Below are positions 7,257 through 15,001 of a stretch of 43,380 bases of DNA, one piece after another. The stretch spans positions 1 through 43,380 of the forward strand of contig JARKPN010000134.1 in NCBI GenBank assembly GCA_029975275.1, read 5' to 3'. The notes under the pieces are model-generated. The model was not told the origin of the DNA. It saw only the letters and a program-made list of their open reading frames with translations, and made no database searches. This stretch comes from Geobacteraceae bacterium (GTDB lineage Bacteria > Desulfobacterota > Desulfuromonadia > Geobacterales > Geobacteraceae). The translations under genes and the position numbers were made by a program. Each line of letters begins with the position of its first letter. The stretch's first letter is position 1.

Positions 7257-7975
7257 CCAGGACGGTCGAGTACCGCCAGGGAGACACGGTCCTGGAAGGT
7301 TACCTGGCATACGATGACGCAATTGCCGGGAAGCGTCCCGGGGTGCTGGTGGTGCACGAATGGACCGGACTCGGGGAGTATGTCCGGAAGCGGGCGGTGC
7401 AGTTGGCCCGCCTGGGGTACGTGGCATTCTGCGCCGATATCTACGGCAAGGGGGTGAGGCCGAAGACGCCCGCAGAGGCCGGCAGGGAGGCGGGAAAATA
7501 CCGTTCTGACCGGCAGCTGCTGCGTGCCAGGGCAGGAGCCGGGCTGGACGCGCTTCGAAAGGATCCGCGGGTGGATCCCGCCCGGATTGCCGCCATCGGC
7601 TATTGCTTCGGTGGCACTGCGGTGCTGGAGCTGGCCAGGAGCGGCGCGCAGCTGAACGGCGTGGTCAGTTTCCATGGCGGGCTGGATACCCAGAACCCGG
7701 CAGACGGGAAGAACATCAGGACCAGGGTGCTGGTGCTCCACGGCGCCGATGATCCCCGTGTGCCGCAGCAGCAGGTGGCCGCCTTCCAGGAGGAGATGCG
7801 GCAGGGAGACGTTGACTGGCAGATGGTGTTCTACGGCGGGGCCGTGCACAGCTTCAGCAATCCCGAATCGGGCAGCGACCCTTCACGGGGGGCAGCCTAT
7901 AACGAACAGGCGGATCGCCGTTCCTGGGAGGCGATGAAATCCTTTTTCACCGAGATCTTTGCCGGTAAGCGTTAG
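7253..7975 (+). CDS. Dienelactone hydrolase family protein, frameshifted from its signal peptide
   Basis: An alpha/beta hydrolase of about 240 residues with the dienelactone hydrolase signature: VVHEWTGL near the oxyanion region, GYCFGGTAV with nucleophile Cys, HGADDPRV with the acid Asp and GGAVHSFSNP with the catalytic His. DLH enzymes open cyclic lactones, and many exported relatives act on unknown esters. The only good ribosome binding site belongs to the signal-peptide frame at 7188, and the mature domain begins in the other frame at VTRTVEYRQGD. If no frameshift occurs in the cell, expression would rely on re-initiation at GTG 7253 and the enzyme would stay in the cytoplasm. The frame is open further upstream, but that stretch is a shadow of the preceding gene. 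Confidence 0.8.
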   Translation: MTRTVEYRQGDTVLEGYLAYDDAIAGKRPGVLVVHEWTGLGEYVRKRAVQLARLGYVAFCADIYGKGVRPKTPAEAGREAGKYRSDRQLLRARAGAGLDALRKDPRVDPARIAAIGYCFGGTAVLELARSGAQLNGVVSFHGGLDTQNPADGKNIRTRVLVLHGADDPRVPQQQVAAFQEEMRQGDVDWQMVFYGGAVHSFSNPESGSDPSRGAAYNEQADRRSWEAMKSFFTEIFAGKR

Positions 7976-7996
7976 CGGATAATACCCGTATGAAAA

Positions 7997-8036
7997 AAGA
8001 AAGGGGACGGAGCCCCAAGGGCCCATCCCCTTTCTT
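7997..8036. terminator. Bidirectional terminator between the hydrolase and atpE genes
   Basis: AAGAAAGGGGA (7997-8007) and TCCCCTTTCTT (8026-8036) form an 11-bp stem. On the minus strand the stem runs straight into TTTCTTTTTTC, a strong T tract that would end the atp operon; on the plus strand the U-rich side is weaker. The two genes converge here. Confidence 0.8.
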
Positions 8037-8057
8037 GTTCATCCGTTATTTCAGGAG

Positions 8058-8333
8058 TTACTTCACTACGGTCTTGGCCAGCTCCAGGGCCACGTCCTTG
8101 TACGGGTTGGCGTACAGGATGATCATGCAGATGACCAGGACATAGATGGCGAGGGACTCGATCATGGCGAGACCGATCATCATGGTTGTCAGGAGCTGCT
8201 TGTAGACCCCCGGGTTGCGGGACGTGCCGTCGAGAGCCCCCTTGATGGCGTTCCCCATGGCGATGCCGGGACCCAGAACCCCGAGACCCATGCCGATGCC
8301 TGCCGCCAGAATACAAATGGTGATGAATAACAT
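8058..8333 (-). CDS. atpE: ATP synthase F0 subunit c
   Basis: A 91-residue hairpin proteolipid that forms the rotating c-ring of F-type ATP synthase. Two membrane helices (about 5-27 and 50-77) flank the polar loop R39-N40-P41, which contacts F1. The ion-carrying carboxylate is Glu59 in IGLAMIESLAIY. The first helix reads GPGIAMGNA, with Met26 where many relatives have Gln in GxGxGQG; Ser60 and Tyr64 are kept. That mixed pattern favours proton rather than sodium coupling, but this is an inference. Last gene of atpZ-atpI-atpB-atpE, followed by the terminator at 7997-8036. The remaining stalk and F1 subunits are not in this window, so the locus is split. Confidence 0.95.
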   Translation of the reverse strand: MLFITICILAAGIGMGLGVLGPGIAMGNAIKGALDGTSRNPGVYKQLLTTMMIGLAMIESLAIYVLVICMIILYANPYKDVALELAKTVVK

Positions 8334-8411
8334 CCGCTGCTACCTCCTCTTTGTTGAAATCTCCTAAACAGTATAGGAAAGCTGAATGTTGTATTGCTTA
8401 AAGAATTCGGG

Positions 8412-9107
8412 CTAGTGCGCCTCCTCCAACGAACCCTGGATATAGATGGTCGCCAGCAGCGTGAAGACGAAGGTCTGGAGCAGCGCCACCAGCACCCCCA
8501 TGAGCATCATGGGGAGCGGTATCAGGAACGGCACCAGGCCGAAGAAGATCAGCAGGATCAGCTCGTGGCCGTTCATATTGCCGAACAGACGGAAGGAGAG
8601 GGAGAGGGGACGGCTCAGGTGCCCGATGATCTCCACCGGCAGCATGATCGGCGCCAGCCACCAGACCGGCCCGAGAAAGTGCTTGATGTACTTGAATCCG
8701 TGATTTTTGAACCCCACCACGTGGGTGGAGAGAAATACGACCACGGCGCAGGCCACGGTGGTGTTGAGGTTTGCCGTGGGTGGGAAGAAGCCCGGGATGA
8801 GCCCGATGAGGTTCGACATCAGGATGAAGAAGGCGAGAGTGGCGATGAGCGGGAAAAAGGCCCTCCCTCTCTCCCCCATGTTTTCCACGATCATCTTCTC
8901 GATACCGCCGACGCATGCCTCCATGAAGTTCTGGAGCCCGCCCGGTATCCTGGTTATTCGGGCCCTGACCACCAGAGAAAGGAGGATCAGGATTGCCATG
9001 ACCAGCCAGGCATGGGCGATGGCGTCGATGCCCGCCTCGCTGGTATACTGCTTGAGCGGAGACAGAAGATCCCGTAAGAACTCCAGAAAAAGATACGGAT
9101 GAACCAT
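8412..9107 (-). CDS. atpB: ATP synthase F0 subunit a
   Basis: A 231-residue membrane subunit that forms the stationary half of the ion channel facing the c-ring. The conserved helix [18 protein letters not shown] carries the essential Arg, here Arg173 (equivalent to E. coli Arg210). [17 protein letters not shown] (about 99-115) is the other family hallmark. Five or six membrane spans are predicted. ATG 9107 lies six bases past the stop of the upstream atpI-like gene, so the two are likely coupled. A 78-base gap separates it from atpE. Confidence 0.95.
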   Translation of the reverse strand: MVHPYLFLEFLRDLLSPLKQYTSEAGIDAIAHAWLVMAILILLSLVVRARITRIPGGLQNFMEACVGGIEKMIVENMGERGRAFFPLIATLAFFILMSNLIGLIPGFFPPTANLNTTVACAVVVFLSTHVVGFKNHGFKYIKHFLGPVWWLAPIMLPVEIIGHLSRPLSLSFRLFGNMNGHELILLIFFGLVPFLIPLPMMLMGVLVALLQTFVFTLLATIYIQGSLEEAH

Positions 9108-9113
9108 GGTGCG

Positions 9114-9500
9114 CTAACCTCCGTTGAGGGTTGCCATGTAGACGGCCATGAGGGTGATGGTGACCACCACCACGGACAGCCCCAGCAGCAGGCCGAACAG
9201 GTTGATTTTACCGTACAGAATCAAAAGCGAAACAGTCACCGCGATAATCCCGAGACGGAGGAAATACCTGAATCGGGCGAATCTGGCCGCCTGCCGGGGA
9301 GGCAGGCTCATGGCCCGTTGGAGTATGCTGTACAGCCAGTGACAATTGGCGATGGCCACGACCCCCCCGGCCGCGACCCCCGCTGCAAAGGAGAGGGAGG
9401 CGAACAACAGGGCGGCGGCGGTCAGGACCGCCAGCAGGAGCGAACTTCCGACGGTCAGGGCGGTGAAGATATTATTTTCGTTTATCTTCACCCGAGTCAA
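9114..9500 (-). CDS. atpI: ATP synthase subunit I-like membrane protein
   Basis: A 128-residue protein with four predicted membrane spans (about 15-35, 38-58, 78-95 and 100-123). Size, topology and position between atpZ and atpB match the AtpI family, which helps assemble the c-ring. Sequence conservation in the family is low, so the name rests mainly on context. Its start overlaps the 3' end of atpZ by 29 bases, which implies translational coupling. Confidence 0.75.
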   Translation of the reverse strand: MTRVKINENNIFTALTVGSSLLLAVLTAAALLFASLSFAAGVAAGGVVAIANCHWLYSILQRAMSLPPRQAARFARFRYFLRLGIIAVTVSLLILYGKINLFGLLLGLSVVVVTITLMAVYMATLNGG

Positions 9501-9726
9501 TGTCCCTTATTTCTCTTCCGATTATGACGTAGATGTTGCGGAACGCGGCTATGATACCGATGAACAGGAAGATGAAAAAGAACACGTGCCTGGTGCCGAA
9601 CCACTCGTCCAGCTTGATCCCCACGAATACCCCGATGCCGATGGCCAGCACCACCGAGATGCCCATGCTGGAGACAACACCGAGGGTCTTGAGCAGTTTC
9701 CTTTTCTCCTCATCCATGAACCGCAC
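9472..9726 (-). CDS. atpZ: AtpZ/AtpI-family small membrane protein
   Basis: An 84-residue protein with two membrane helices (about 16-35 and 46-68) and charged ends. The motif GVFVGIKLDEWFGT between the helices is characteristic of the AtpZ family, found at the head of atp operons and linked to Mg2+/Ca2+ handling or c-ring assembly. AAAGGTG lies upstream of its ATG at 9726. The upstream region (9727-9800) is AT-rich and could hold a promoter, though no clean hexamer pair is seen. Confidence 0.8.
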   Translation of the reverse strand: MRFMDEEKRKLLKTLGVVSSMGISVVLAIGIGVFVGIKLDEWFGTRHVFFFIFLFIGIIAAFRNIYVIIGREIRDIDSGEDKRK

Positions 9727-9800
9727 CTTTATAACATAGCAACAGTAAAAATAACAATGAAATTTTTCGTTAAATTAAAAAACCGGATCCATGACTTCTG

Positions 9801-9829
9801 AACCCCGAGGCTAGCGGAATCCCGGGGTT
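9801..9829. terminator. Stem-loop between hemL and atpZ
   Basis: AACCCCG (9801-9807) and CGGGGTT (9823-9829) pair around a 15-base loop. It follows the hemL stop (9864) in the direction of transcription, but no clear T tract follows on the minus strand, so it would be a weak terminator or a processing site. Confidence 0.35.
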
Positions 9830-9863
9830 TAAACGTCGCTGTTTCATGCCTGTTGCTCCTCGT

Positions 9864-11153
9864 TCAGGCCGTCAGGCCGGCGAACGCCTTGGCCGCAGCA
9901 CCGATGGTCTGCTCGATGTCCCCGTCCGAGTGGGCCATGGAGACGAAGGCGGTCTCGAACTGGGAGGGGGCCAGGTAGATCCCCTGTTCCAGCATGGCGC
10001 GGAAGTATCTCCCGTAGGCGGCGGTGTCGCAACTGGCGGCGGTGGTCCAGTCCCGGACCTCACCGGAGGTGAAAAAGGCGCACAGCATGCTCCCCACCCG
10101 GGCCGAATAGAGGGGGCAGCCGGCATCGGCCGCAGCCTTTGCGATCCCTTCGGCAAGCCGGGCGCTCTTCTGATCAAGCTTCCGGTAAAAACCGTCCTCC
10201 TGCAGGATGCGGAGGGTCTCGATCCCGGCGGTCATTGCCAGCGGGTTGCCGGACAGGGTCCCGGCCTGGTAGACCCCGCCGGCCGGCGAGAGGAGCTCCA
10301 TGATCGCGCGCTTGCCGCCGAAGGCGCCGACCGGCAGACCGCCGCCGATGATCTTCCCCAGGGTGGTCAGGTCGGGGGTGACGCCGTACAGTTCCTGTGC
10401 CCCGCCATAGGCGACCCGGAAGCCGGTCATGACCTCGTCGAAGATCAGCACGATTCCCTCCCTGTCGCAGACGGCCCGCAACCCTTCCAGGAAGCCGGGG
10501 AGGGGGGATACCGTACCCATGTTGCCGCCGATGGGCTCAACGATGACGCAGGCTATCCTGCCCCGGTTTTCGTCCACCAGGGCCTGTACCGATGCCAGGT
10601 CGTTGAACTCGGCCACCAGGGTGTGTCTGGCGAAATCGGCCGGTACCCCCGGAGAGTCGGGAACCCCGAAGGTTGCGGCCCCGGAGCCTGCCTTGACCAG
10701 CAGCGAGTCCGCGTGGCCGTGGTAGCAGCCGGCGAACTTGACGACGGCGTCCCTGCCGGTGGCGGCCCGGGCCAGGCGGATGGCGCTCATGGTGGCCTCG
10801 GTGCCGGAGCTCACCATCCGGACCGTCTCGATGGACGGCACCGCCTCGACCACCATTTCGGCCAGTTCCACCTCCAGCTCGGTGGGGGCCCCGAAGCTGC
10901 ACCCACGAGCCATGGCAGCCGATACCGCCTCGACCACCCGGGGGTGGCAGTGCCCCACGATCATCGGTCCCCAGGAGCAGACGTAGTCGATGAACTCGTT
11001 GCCGTCGGCGTCGTACATCCTGGAGCCGTCGGCCCGTTCGATGAACAGGGGGTTGCCGCCCACCGGCCTGAAGGCGCGCACCGGGCTGTTGACCCCGCCG
11101 GGGATCACCTGCGAGGCTTTTTCGAACAACAGGGATGAGCGATCGTGCTTCAT
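9864..11153 (-). CDS. hemL: Glutamate-1-semialdehyde 2,1-aminomutase
   Basis: A 429-residue PLP enzyme that converts glutamate-1-semialdehyde to 5-aminolevulinate in the C5 tetrapyrrole pathway, feeding heme, siroheme and the cobalamin made by the cluster at 27-42 kb. The PLP-binding Lys is Lys267 in [17 protein letters not shown]; the phosphate loop [15 protein letters not shown] (about 115-129) and FDEVMTGFR (about 238-246) are intact. The start chosen is ATG 11153 ([13 protein letters not shown]), which matches the family N terminus and has AAAGGTGAC upstream; the frame is open 26 codons further. It is third in a minus-strand run nadA, carbonic-anhydrase-like, hemL. Confidence 0.96.
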   Translation of the reverse strand: MKHDRSSLLFEKASQVIPGGVNSPVRAFRPVGGNPLFIERADGSRMYDADGNEFIDYVCSWGPMIVGHCHPRVVEAVSAAMARGCSFGAPTELEVELAEMVVEAVPSIETVRMVSSGTEATMSAIRLARAATGRDAVVKFAGCYHGHADSLLVKAGSGAATFGVPDSPGVPADFARHTLVAEFNDLASVQALVDENRGRIACVIVEPIGGNMGTVSPLPGFLEGLRAVCDREGIVLIFDEVMTGFRVAYGGAQELYGVTPDLTTLGKIIGGGLPVGAFGGKRAIMELLSPAGGVYQAGTLSGNPLAMTAGIETLRILQEDGFYRKLDQKSARLAEGIAKAAADAGCPLYSARVGSMLCAFFTSGEVRDWTTAASCDTAAYGRYFRAMLEQGIYLAPSQFETAFVSMAHSDGDIEQTIGAAAKAFAGLTA

Positions 11154-11201
11154 GTCGTCACCTTTGGCAAGAATAGAATCGATAAAAAACCCAAAAGAAC
11201 T

Positions 11202-11252
11202 GGTTACCGCAGAGAACGCAGGGGACGCCAAGGAAAACGAAGAAAGAGAAGA
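11202..11252. repeat. ACAGAG-type degenerate repeat
   Basis: The sequence 'ggttaccgcagagaacgcag' and the bases after it ('gggacgccaagg', then 'aaaacgaagaaagag') resemble a low-complexity repeat common between genes in many bacteria. A shorter reverse-strand relative is visible at about 37190-37225. It fills the gap between hemL and the carbonic-anhydrase-like gene. Confidence 0.4.
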
Positions 11253-11263
11253 TTAAAAATTAT

Positions 11264-11788
11264 TTAAAATCTGTAATCCTCGGCATACTTGATATAGTTG
11301 CGCGCCGACCTCCGGATCCGTTCCAGCTCTTCCTCCGTGAGGTCGCGCTTGTAGCGGGCGGGGGAGCCGAACCAGAGGGTGCGCGGCGGGATGACGGTCC
11401 CCTCGGTGACCAGGGCGCGGGCGCCCACCAGGGCCTCCTCTCCCACCACGGCCCGGTCCATGATTACGGCCTGCATGCCGACGAAGGCGCCGTTTTCTAT
11501 GGTGCAGCCGTGGAGGGTCACGCTGTGGGCGATGGTGACGTTGTCGCCGATCACCAGGGGTGCGCCGGGGTCGTCGGCATCCTTTTTGTGGGTCACATGC
11601 AGCATGGAGAGGTCCTGGATGTTGGTCCCGCTCCCGATGCGGATGTGGTTCACATCGCCCCGAATCACCGTATTATACCAGATTCCGCTCCGGGGGCCGA
11701 TCTCCACGTCGCCGATGATGACGGCGGTCTCGGCTATGAAGGTATCCCGGGCTATCTTCGGCAGGACGCCCCTGAATGGACGGATCAT
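11264..11788 (-). CDS. Gamma-carbonic anhydrase family hexapeptide-repeat protein
   Basis: A 174-residue left-handed beta-helix protein. Repeating hexapeptides start at about residue 20 and run to about 140, ending in a short helix. The three zinc-binding His residues are recognisable in SMLHVTHKK and TIAHSVTLHGC, and GDVNHIRIG with NIQD are typical family blocks. Members of the YrdA/PaaY group bind zinc; some are carbonic anhydrases, others act as thioesterases. It lies six bases after nadA and probably shares its transcript. Confidence 0.88.
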   Translation of the reverse strand: MIRPFRGVLPKIARDTFIAETAVIIGDVEIGPRSGIWYNTVIRGDVNHIRIGSGTNIQDLSMLHVTHKKDADDPGAPLVIGDNVTIAHSVTLHGCTIENGAFVGMQAVIMDRAVVGEEALVGARALVTEGTVIPPRTLWFGSPARYKRDLTEEELERIRRSARNYIKYAEDYRF

Positions 11789-11794
11789 CGGCGT

Positions 11795-12709
11795 TCAGTC
11801 CCTGGGTACGGCCAGCATGCGATCAAGGGCGCGTTTGGCCGGCACCCGGATGTCCTCTTCCACCTTCACCTCGGGGGTAAGGGTCTTGAGGGAGGCCAGG
11901 ATGTCATCCAGGGAGATCAGTTTCATGTTGGGACAGATGAGGGCCGGCGACGCCAGGATGAATTCCTTGTCCGGGTTCTCCTTTTTCAGCCGGTAGAGTA
12001 TGCCCGCCTCGGTGCCTATGATGAACCGCTTAGCAGGGCTCTTGCGGCAGTATTCGTACATGCCGCTGGTGGAGCAGGCATGGTCGGACAGGTCGGTGAT
12101 GGCCGGGTTGCACTCGGGATGACAGATGAACAGGGCGTCGGGGTACTCCTCCTTGAGCCGGACGACCTCTTCGGGCCGCAGCCGCTCGTGGGTGGGACAG
12201 AAGCCGTCCCAGTAATGGAAGGTCTTGGAAGAGGTCCTGGCGATGTAGCGGCCCAGGTTGCGGTCGGGCACGAAGATGATCTCCTTGTCGGGGAGCGACT
12301 CCACCACCCGCACCGCATTGGCCGAGGTGCAGCAGATGTCGGAGTGGGCCTTGACGGCGGCGGACGAATTCACGTAGGTAACCACCGGTACGCCCGGGAA
12401 ACGGTCCTTCATCTCCAGCAGTCCTTCCACGGTGACCATGTCGGCCATGGGGCATCCTGCGTCCAGGCGCGGCAGGAGCACGGTCTTGTCGGGGGAGAGG
12501 ATGGAGGCGGATTCGGCCATGAAGTGGACCCCGCAGAAGACGATGACGTCCGCCGTGGTCCTGGCCGCCTCCATGGAGAGGGCAAGCGAATCGCCGGTGA
12601 TGTCGGCGATCTCCTGGACCTCGTCCCGCATGTAGTTGTGCGCCAGCAGAACGGCGTTCCGTTCCTTCAGAAGCTCCCTTATTTCTCTCTTGATATCTTC
12701 CTGATCCAT
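11795..12709 (-). CDS. nadA: Quinolinate synthase
   Basis: A 304-residue [4Fe-4S] enzyme that condenses iminoaspartate with dihydroxyacetone phosphate to make quinolinate for NAD. The cluster Cys residues are visible in AGCPMAD (Cys86), PECNPAI and ICPNMK, matching the short, three-Cys type of the family. [16 protein letters not shown] near residues 21-36 and SGTEAG-like [12 protein letters not shown] near the C terminus are further family blocks. No nadB or nadC is next to it. ATG 12709 follows a weak GGAGAC. Confidence 0.95.
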   Translation of the reverse strand: MDQEDIKREIRELLKERNAVLLAHNYMRDEVQEIADITGDSLALSMEAARTTADVIVFCGVHFMAESASILSPDKTVLLPRLDAGCPMADMVTVEGLLEMKDRFPGVPVVTYVNSSAAVKAHSDICCTSANAVRVVESLPDKEIIFVPDRNLGRYIARTSSKTFHYWDGFCPTHERLRPEEVVRLKEEYPDALFICHPECNPAITDLSDHACSTSGMYEYCRKSPAKRFIIGTEAGILYRLKKENPDKEFILASPALICPNMKLISLDDILASLKTLTPEVKVEEDIRVPAKRALDRMLAVPRD

Positions 12710-12869
12710 ATCGGTTGTCGTCTCCGTAACGCCGTCCCTGAAACCGGCAGAATGAGTGCTTGAAACATGGCAGATAGTAGCTTAATGTTCCGTTTCCTGT
12801 CAAATTCTTTGCACTTCCAATGAGGTAAGGGGCGCTGAGCCAAAGCCCCGGCCGGCAGCCGAAGCTTTC

Positions 12870-12898
12870 TTGACACCCCCGGACAAAACCTCTATTAT
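12870..12898 (+). promoter_or_regulatory. Strong sigma70-type promoter for tatA
   Basis: A perfect TTGACA (12870-12875) lies 17 bases before TATTAT (12893-12898). The tatA ATG is 84 bases downstream. This is the best sigma70 match in the window. Confidence 0.7.
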
Positions 12899-12981
12899 TT
12901 TCAAAGGCACGGGAATCAAGGCGATACTGTACCCTGCTGCCTGAATTATTTATCTTTTATTGAGGCACAGCGAGGAACTGC

Positions 12982-13296
12982 ATGTTTGGCTACGGCATGC
13001 CGGAATTGATTATCATACTGGCGATAGCATTGATCGTCTTCGGCCCCCAGAAGCTCCCGGAGATGGCCCGCACCATCGGCAAGGCGATGGCCAATTTCAA
13101 GCGGGCCGCCGACGACTTCAAGCAGATGGTCGAGGAAGAGACGAGGGCCGAGGTGGAGAAGCAGGCATTGGAGAAAGAGGAGCAGTTGAACCTGGCGCAA
13201 GGGGAGCGGCAGGCCCCGGCGTCTGGGGAGGCGGCCGTGGATGAAGCCGCTACGGCCAAGGATGCTTCGGAGACGGGTGAACAACGGAACGGATGA
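12982..13296 (+). CDS. tatA: Twin-arginine translocase TatA/TatB-type subunit
   Basis: A 104-residue protein with the Tat small-subunit plan: an N-terminal membrane helix (about 5-20, IIILAIALIVF), a hinge FGPQKLPE, an amphipathic helix (about 29-60) and an acidic, Ala-rich disordered tail. It forms or primes the pore for folded proteins with RR signals. The sequence PELIIILAIALIVFGPQKLPEM could belong to TatA or TatB; the Glu at position 8 fits TatB, the short helix fits TatA. No tatC is adjacent. GAGG precedes ATG 12982. It is monocistronic between its own promoter and a strong terminator. Confidence 0.88.
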   Translation: MFGYGMPELIIILAIALIVFGPQKLPEMARTIGKAMANFKRAADDFKQMVEEETRAEVEKQALEKEEQLNLAQGERQAPASGEAAVDEAATAKDASETGEQRNG

Positions 13297-13325
13297 AGGT
13301 GTTGTTGCCGGATAGATCCGAAAAA

Positions 13326-13350
13326 GGCGGGGTTAAACCCCGCCTTTTTT
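13326..13350. terminator. Bidirectional intrinsic terminator for tatA and cpoB
   Basis: GGCGGGG (13326-13332) and CCCCGCC (13338-13344) form a perfect 7-bp stem with a TTAAA loop, flanked by AAAAA on the left and TTTTTT on the right. It can stop tatA (+) and cpoB (-), which converge here. Confidence 0.9.
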
Positions 13351-13360
13351 ATCGACAGAT

Positions 13361-14182
13361 CTACTTCAGCTCGAGCAGAAGCTCCTTGGCCTTTTTCGCC
13401 TCCTCGGAGCGGGGATAGTCTTCCTGGAGCTTTCTCAGCACGTAGCGCGCGCTCTTTGCATCTCCAAGCCCCCTGAAGGACATGGCCTGCTTCAGCAGTG
13501 CCGCCGGGGCCTTTTCCTTCTTGGGATATTTCTTGATTACCTCCTGGAACGCCAGGACGGCCTGTTCGTAATTCCTTTCACTGTAGTACGCCTCGCCGAT
13601 CCAGTACTGGGCGTTCGATACCAGTTCGTGCTTCGGGTGGCGTTCCATGAAACGGGTCAACTCTGCCACAGCCTTACGCATGTCGCCTGCCTTGTAGGCG
13701 GAGAGCCCGCTCTGGTAGAGCCCTTCCGGGCTCGCCGTGGTCTCCCCGGTCTTTCCTCCTCCCACGTTGAGCTCCTCCAGCTTTTTCTCCAGATTCACCA
13801 GCCTTTCCTCCAGGGCCGCAATGCGGCGTTCCGTCTCTTCTTTAAGGAATGACTTCTCGTCGGCCCGCTTCTGCAGGAGAACCTTCAGGTCGTCGGTCTT
13901 GCCCGATATCTCCCGCATATCGACCCTGATGTTGTCCTGGGCCGCCTGCAGGTCCGCGGCCCCCTTGCGCATGGATTCCATGTCCCTGCGGAAGCCCTTG
14001 AGCGAGTTCTGGATCTCCTCGTTGGTGGTCTTCCGGACCAGATCCATATCCTTCTCCAGCTTGACCAGCCGTTTTCTGGCATCAAGGGTGTCGCGTTCCA
14101 GGATCTGCAGATCCCCCCTGGTCGCACAGCCGGCTGTCCAACACAGGATAAGCAGCAGAATGGCACTTTTTGTGGTCCGCAT
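13361..14182 (-). CDS. cpoB: Tol-Pal system lipoprotein CpoB (YbgF)
   Basis: A 273-residue periplasmic protein that couples Tol-Pal to peptidoglycan synthesis during outer-membrane constriction. ATG 14182 opens a lipoprotein signal MRTTKSAILLLILCWTAGC with lipobox TAGC, so unlike E. coli CpoB it is probably acylated. A long coiled coil with Lys/Glu-rich heptads (about 28-150) is followed by three TPR repeats (about 155-270; YQSGLSAYKAGDMRKAVAEL, YWIGEAYYSERNYEQAVLAF and ALLKQAMSFRGLGDAKSA). GGAGGAG lies upstream; a longer open frame has no support. A terminator separates it from pal, so readthrough or its own promoter must supply transcription. Confidence 0.88.
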   Translation of the reverse strand: MRTTKSAILLLILCWTAGCATRGDLQILERDTLDARKRLVKLEKDMDLVRKTTNEEIQNSLKGFRRDMESMRKGAADLQAAQDNIRVDMREISGKTDDLKVLLQKRADEKSFLKEETERRIAALEERLVNLEKKLEELNVGGGKTGETTASPEGLYQSGLSAYKAGDMRKAVAELTRFMERHPKHELVSNAQYWIGEAYYSERNYEQAVLAFQEVIKKYPKKEKAPAALLKQAMSFRGLGDAKSARYVLRKLQEDYPRSEEAKKAKELLLELK

Positions 14183-14283
14183 AACAGTCACAACTCCTCC
14201 TTGCTTATGGATGGCCCCTTCCCCGGGTCCGTGACGCCTGCCGAGCGGGCAAAGGTGTAAAACCACGGATTCAGGCTTTCCTT

Positions 14284-14313
14284 AAAAAAAAAGGAGCCGC
14301 GGGCGGCTCCTTT
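14284..14313 (-). terminator. Intrinsic terminator after pal
   Basis: On the minus strand AAAGGAGCCG pairs with CGGCTCCTTT (14290-14313) and is followed by a run of T residues. It lies directly after the pal stop and before cpoB, so it probably reduces cpoB expression relative to pal. Confidence 0.8.
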
Positions 14314-14331
14314 GCTGAAAAGGCCGTTACG

Positions 14332-14886
14332 CTATTTGACGATGACGAACTCGACCCTTCTGTTTTTTGCCCAGGCTGCCTCGTCATGACCCGGATCGGC
14401 GGGCTTCTCCTTGCCGTAGCTGATGGTGCTGACGTTTGCCTGGGGGACGCCCAGGGTCAGCAGGTAGCTCGATGCGGCCCTGGCACGTTTTTCACCCAGC
14501 GCCAGGTTGTACTCGTCGGAGCCCCGCTCGTCGCAATGCCCTTCAAGGCGGACCTTGCTGACCGGGTTCTTCAGCATCCACTGGGCGTTCTCGGCCAGGA
14601 TGTCGCGGGCGTCCTGACGCAGCACATAGGAGTCGAAATCGAAGTAAATGGTTTCAAAGGGTTGTACTTCTTCGGTCGCCTTGACCGGCTCCTCTTTCAC
14701 TACCGGCTCCTGGGCAACGGGAACAGGCGCGGGAGCCGGAGCGGGTGCAGGGGCGGGCTCGGTCACCGCGGCCGCGGGCGGCACCGGTGTTTCATCCTTC
14801 TTCACGACTTCCTTTTTTGCACACCCGGCGACCGTGAATATGCCGCAGCAGAGAACGAACAGAATCCAGGTAACGTTTTTTTTCAT
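14332..14886 (-). CDS. pal: Peptidoglycan-associated lipoprotein Pal
   Basis: A 184-residue outer-membrane lipoprotein. A signal with lipobox VAGC gives a lipid-modified Cys22. A Pro/Ala-rich linker with tandem AP dipeptides (about 40-60) leads to an OmpA-like peptidoglycan-binding domain (about 80-184) with IYFDFDSYVL, GHCDERGSDEYNLALGEKRA and the terminal NRRVEFVIVK. The Asp and Arg residues that bind diaminopimelate are present. It sits downstream of tolB as in most Tol operons. The AP-repeat tract could be length-variable. Confidence 0.95.
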   Translation of the reverse strand: MKKNVTWILFVLCCGIFTVAGCAKKEVVKKDETPVPPAAAVTEPAPAPAPAPAPVPVAQEPVVKEEPVKATEEVQPFETIYFDFDSYVLRQDARDILAENAQWMLKNPVSKVRLEGHCDERGSDEYNLALGEKRARAASSYLLTLGVPQANVSTISYGKEKPADPGHDEAAWAKNRRVEFVIVK

Positions 14887-15001
14887 CTTTCCCTCCTTTG
14901 AATGAAGCAGCGGATATGCCGGCTTTGTGTCAGCCCTTGCTGCCGTTGGACCGAACAGTGGCCATTATACATGAACCGGCGCGGTTTTCAAACATTCTCG
15001 T

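Noticed and set aside
6932-7975. 347-residue version of the hydrolase
   Set aside because: The extra N-terminal part is an out-of-frame read of the upstream 109-residue gene and the signal peptide; it lacks any start signal.
8394-9077. Long plus-strand frames opposite atpB and hemL
   Set aside because: Antisense shadows with His/Gln/Arg-rich composition, common where GC-rich genes use third-position G or C.
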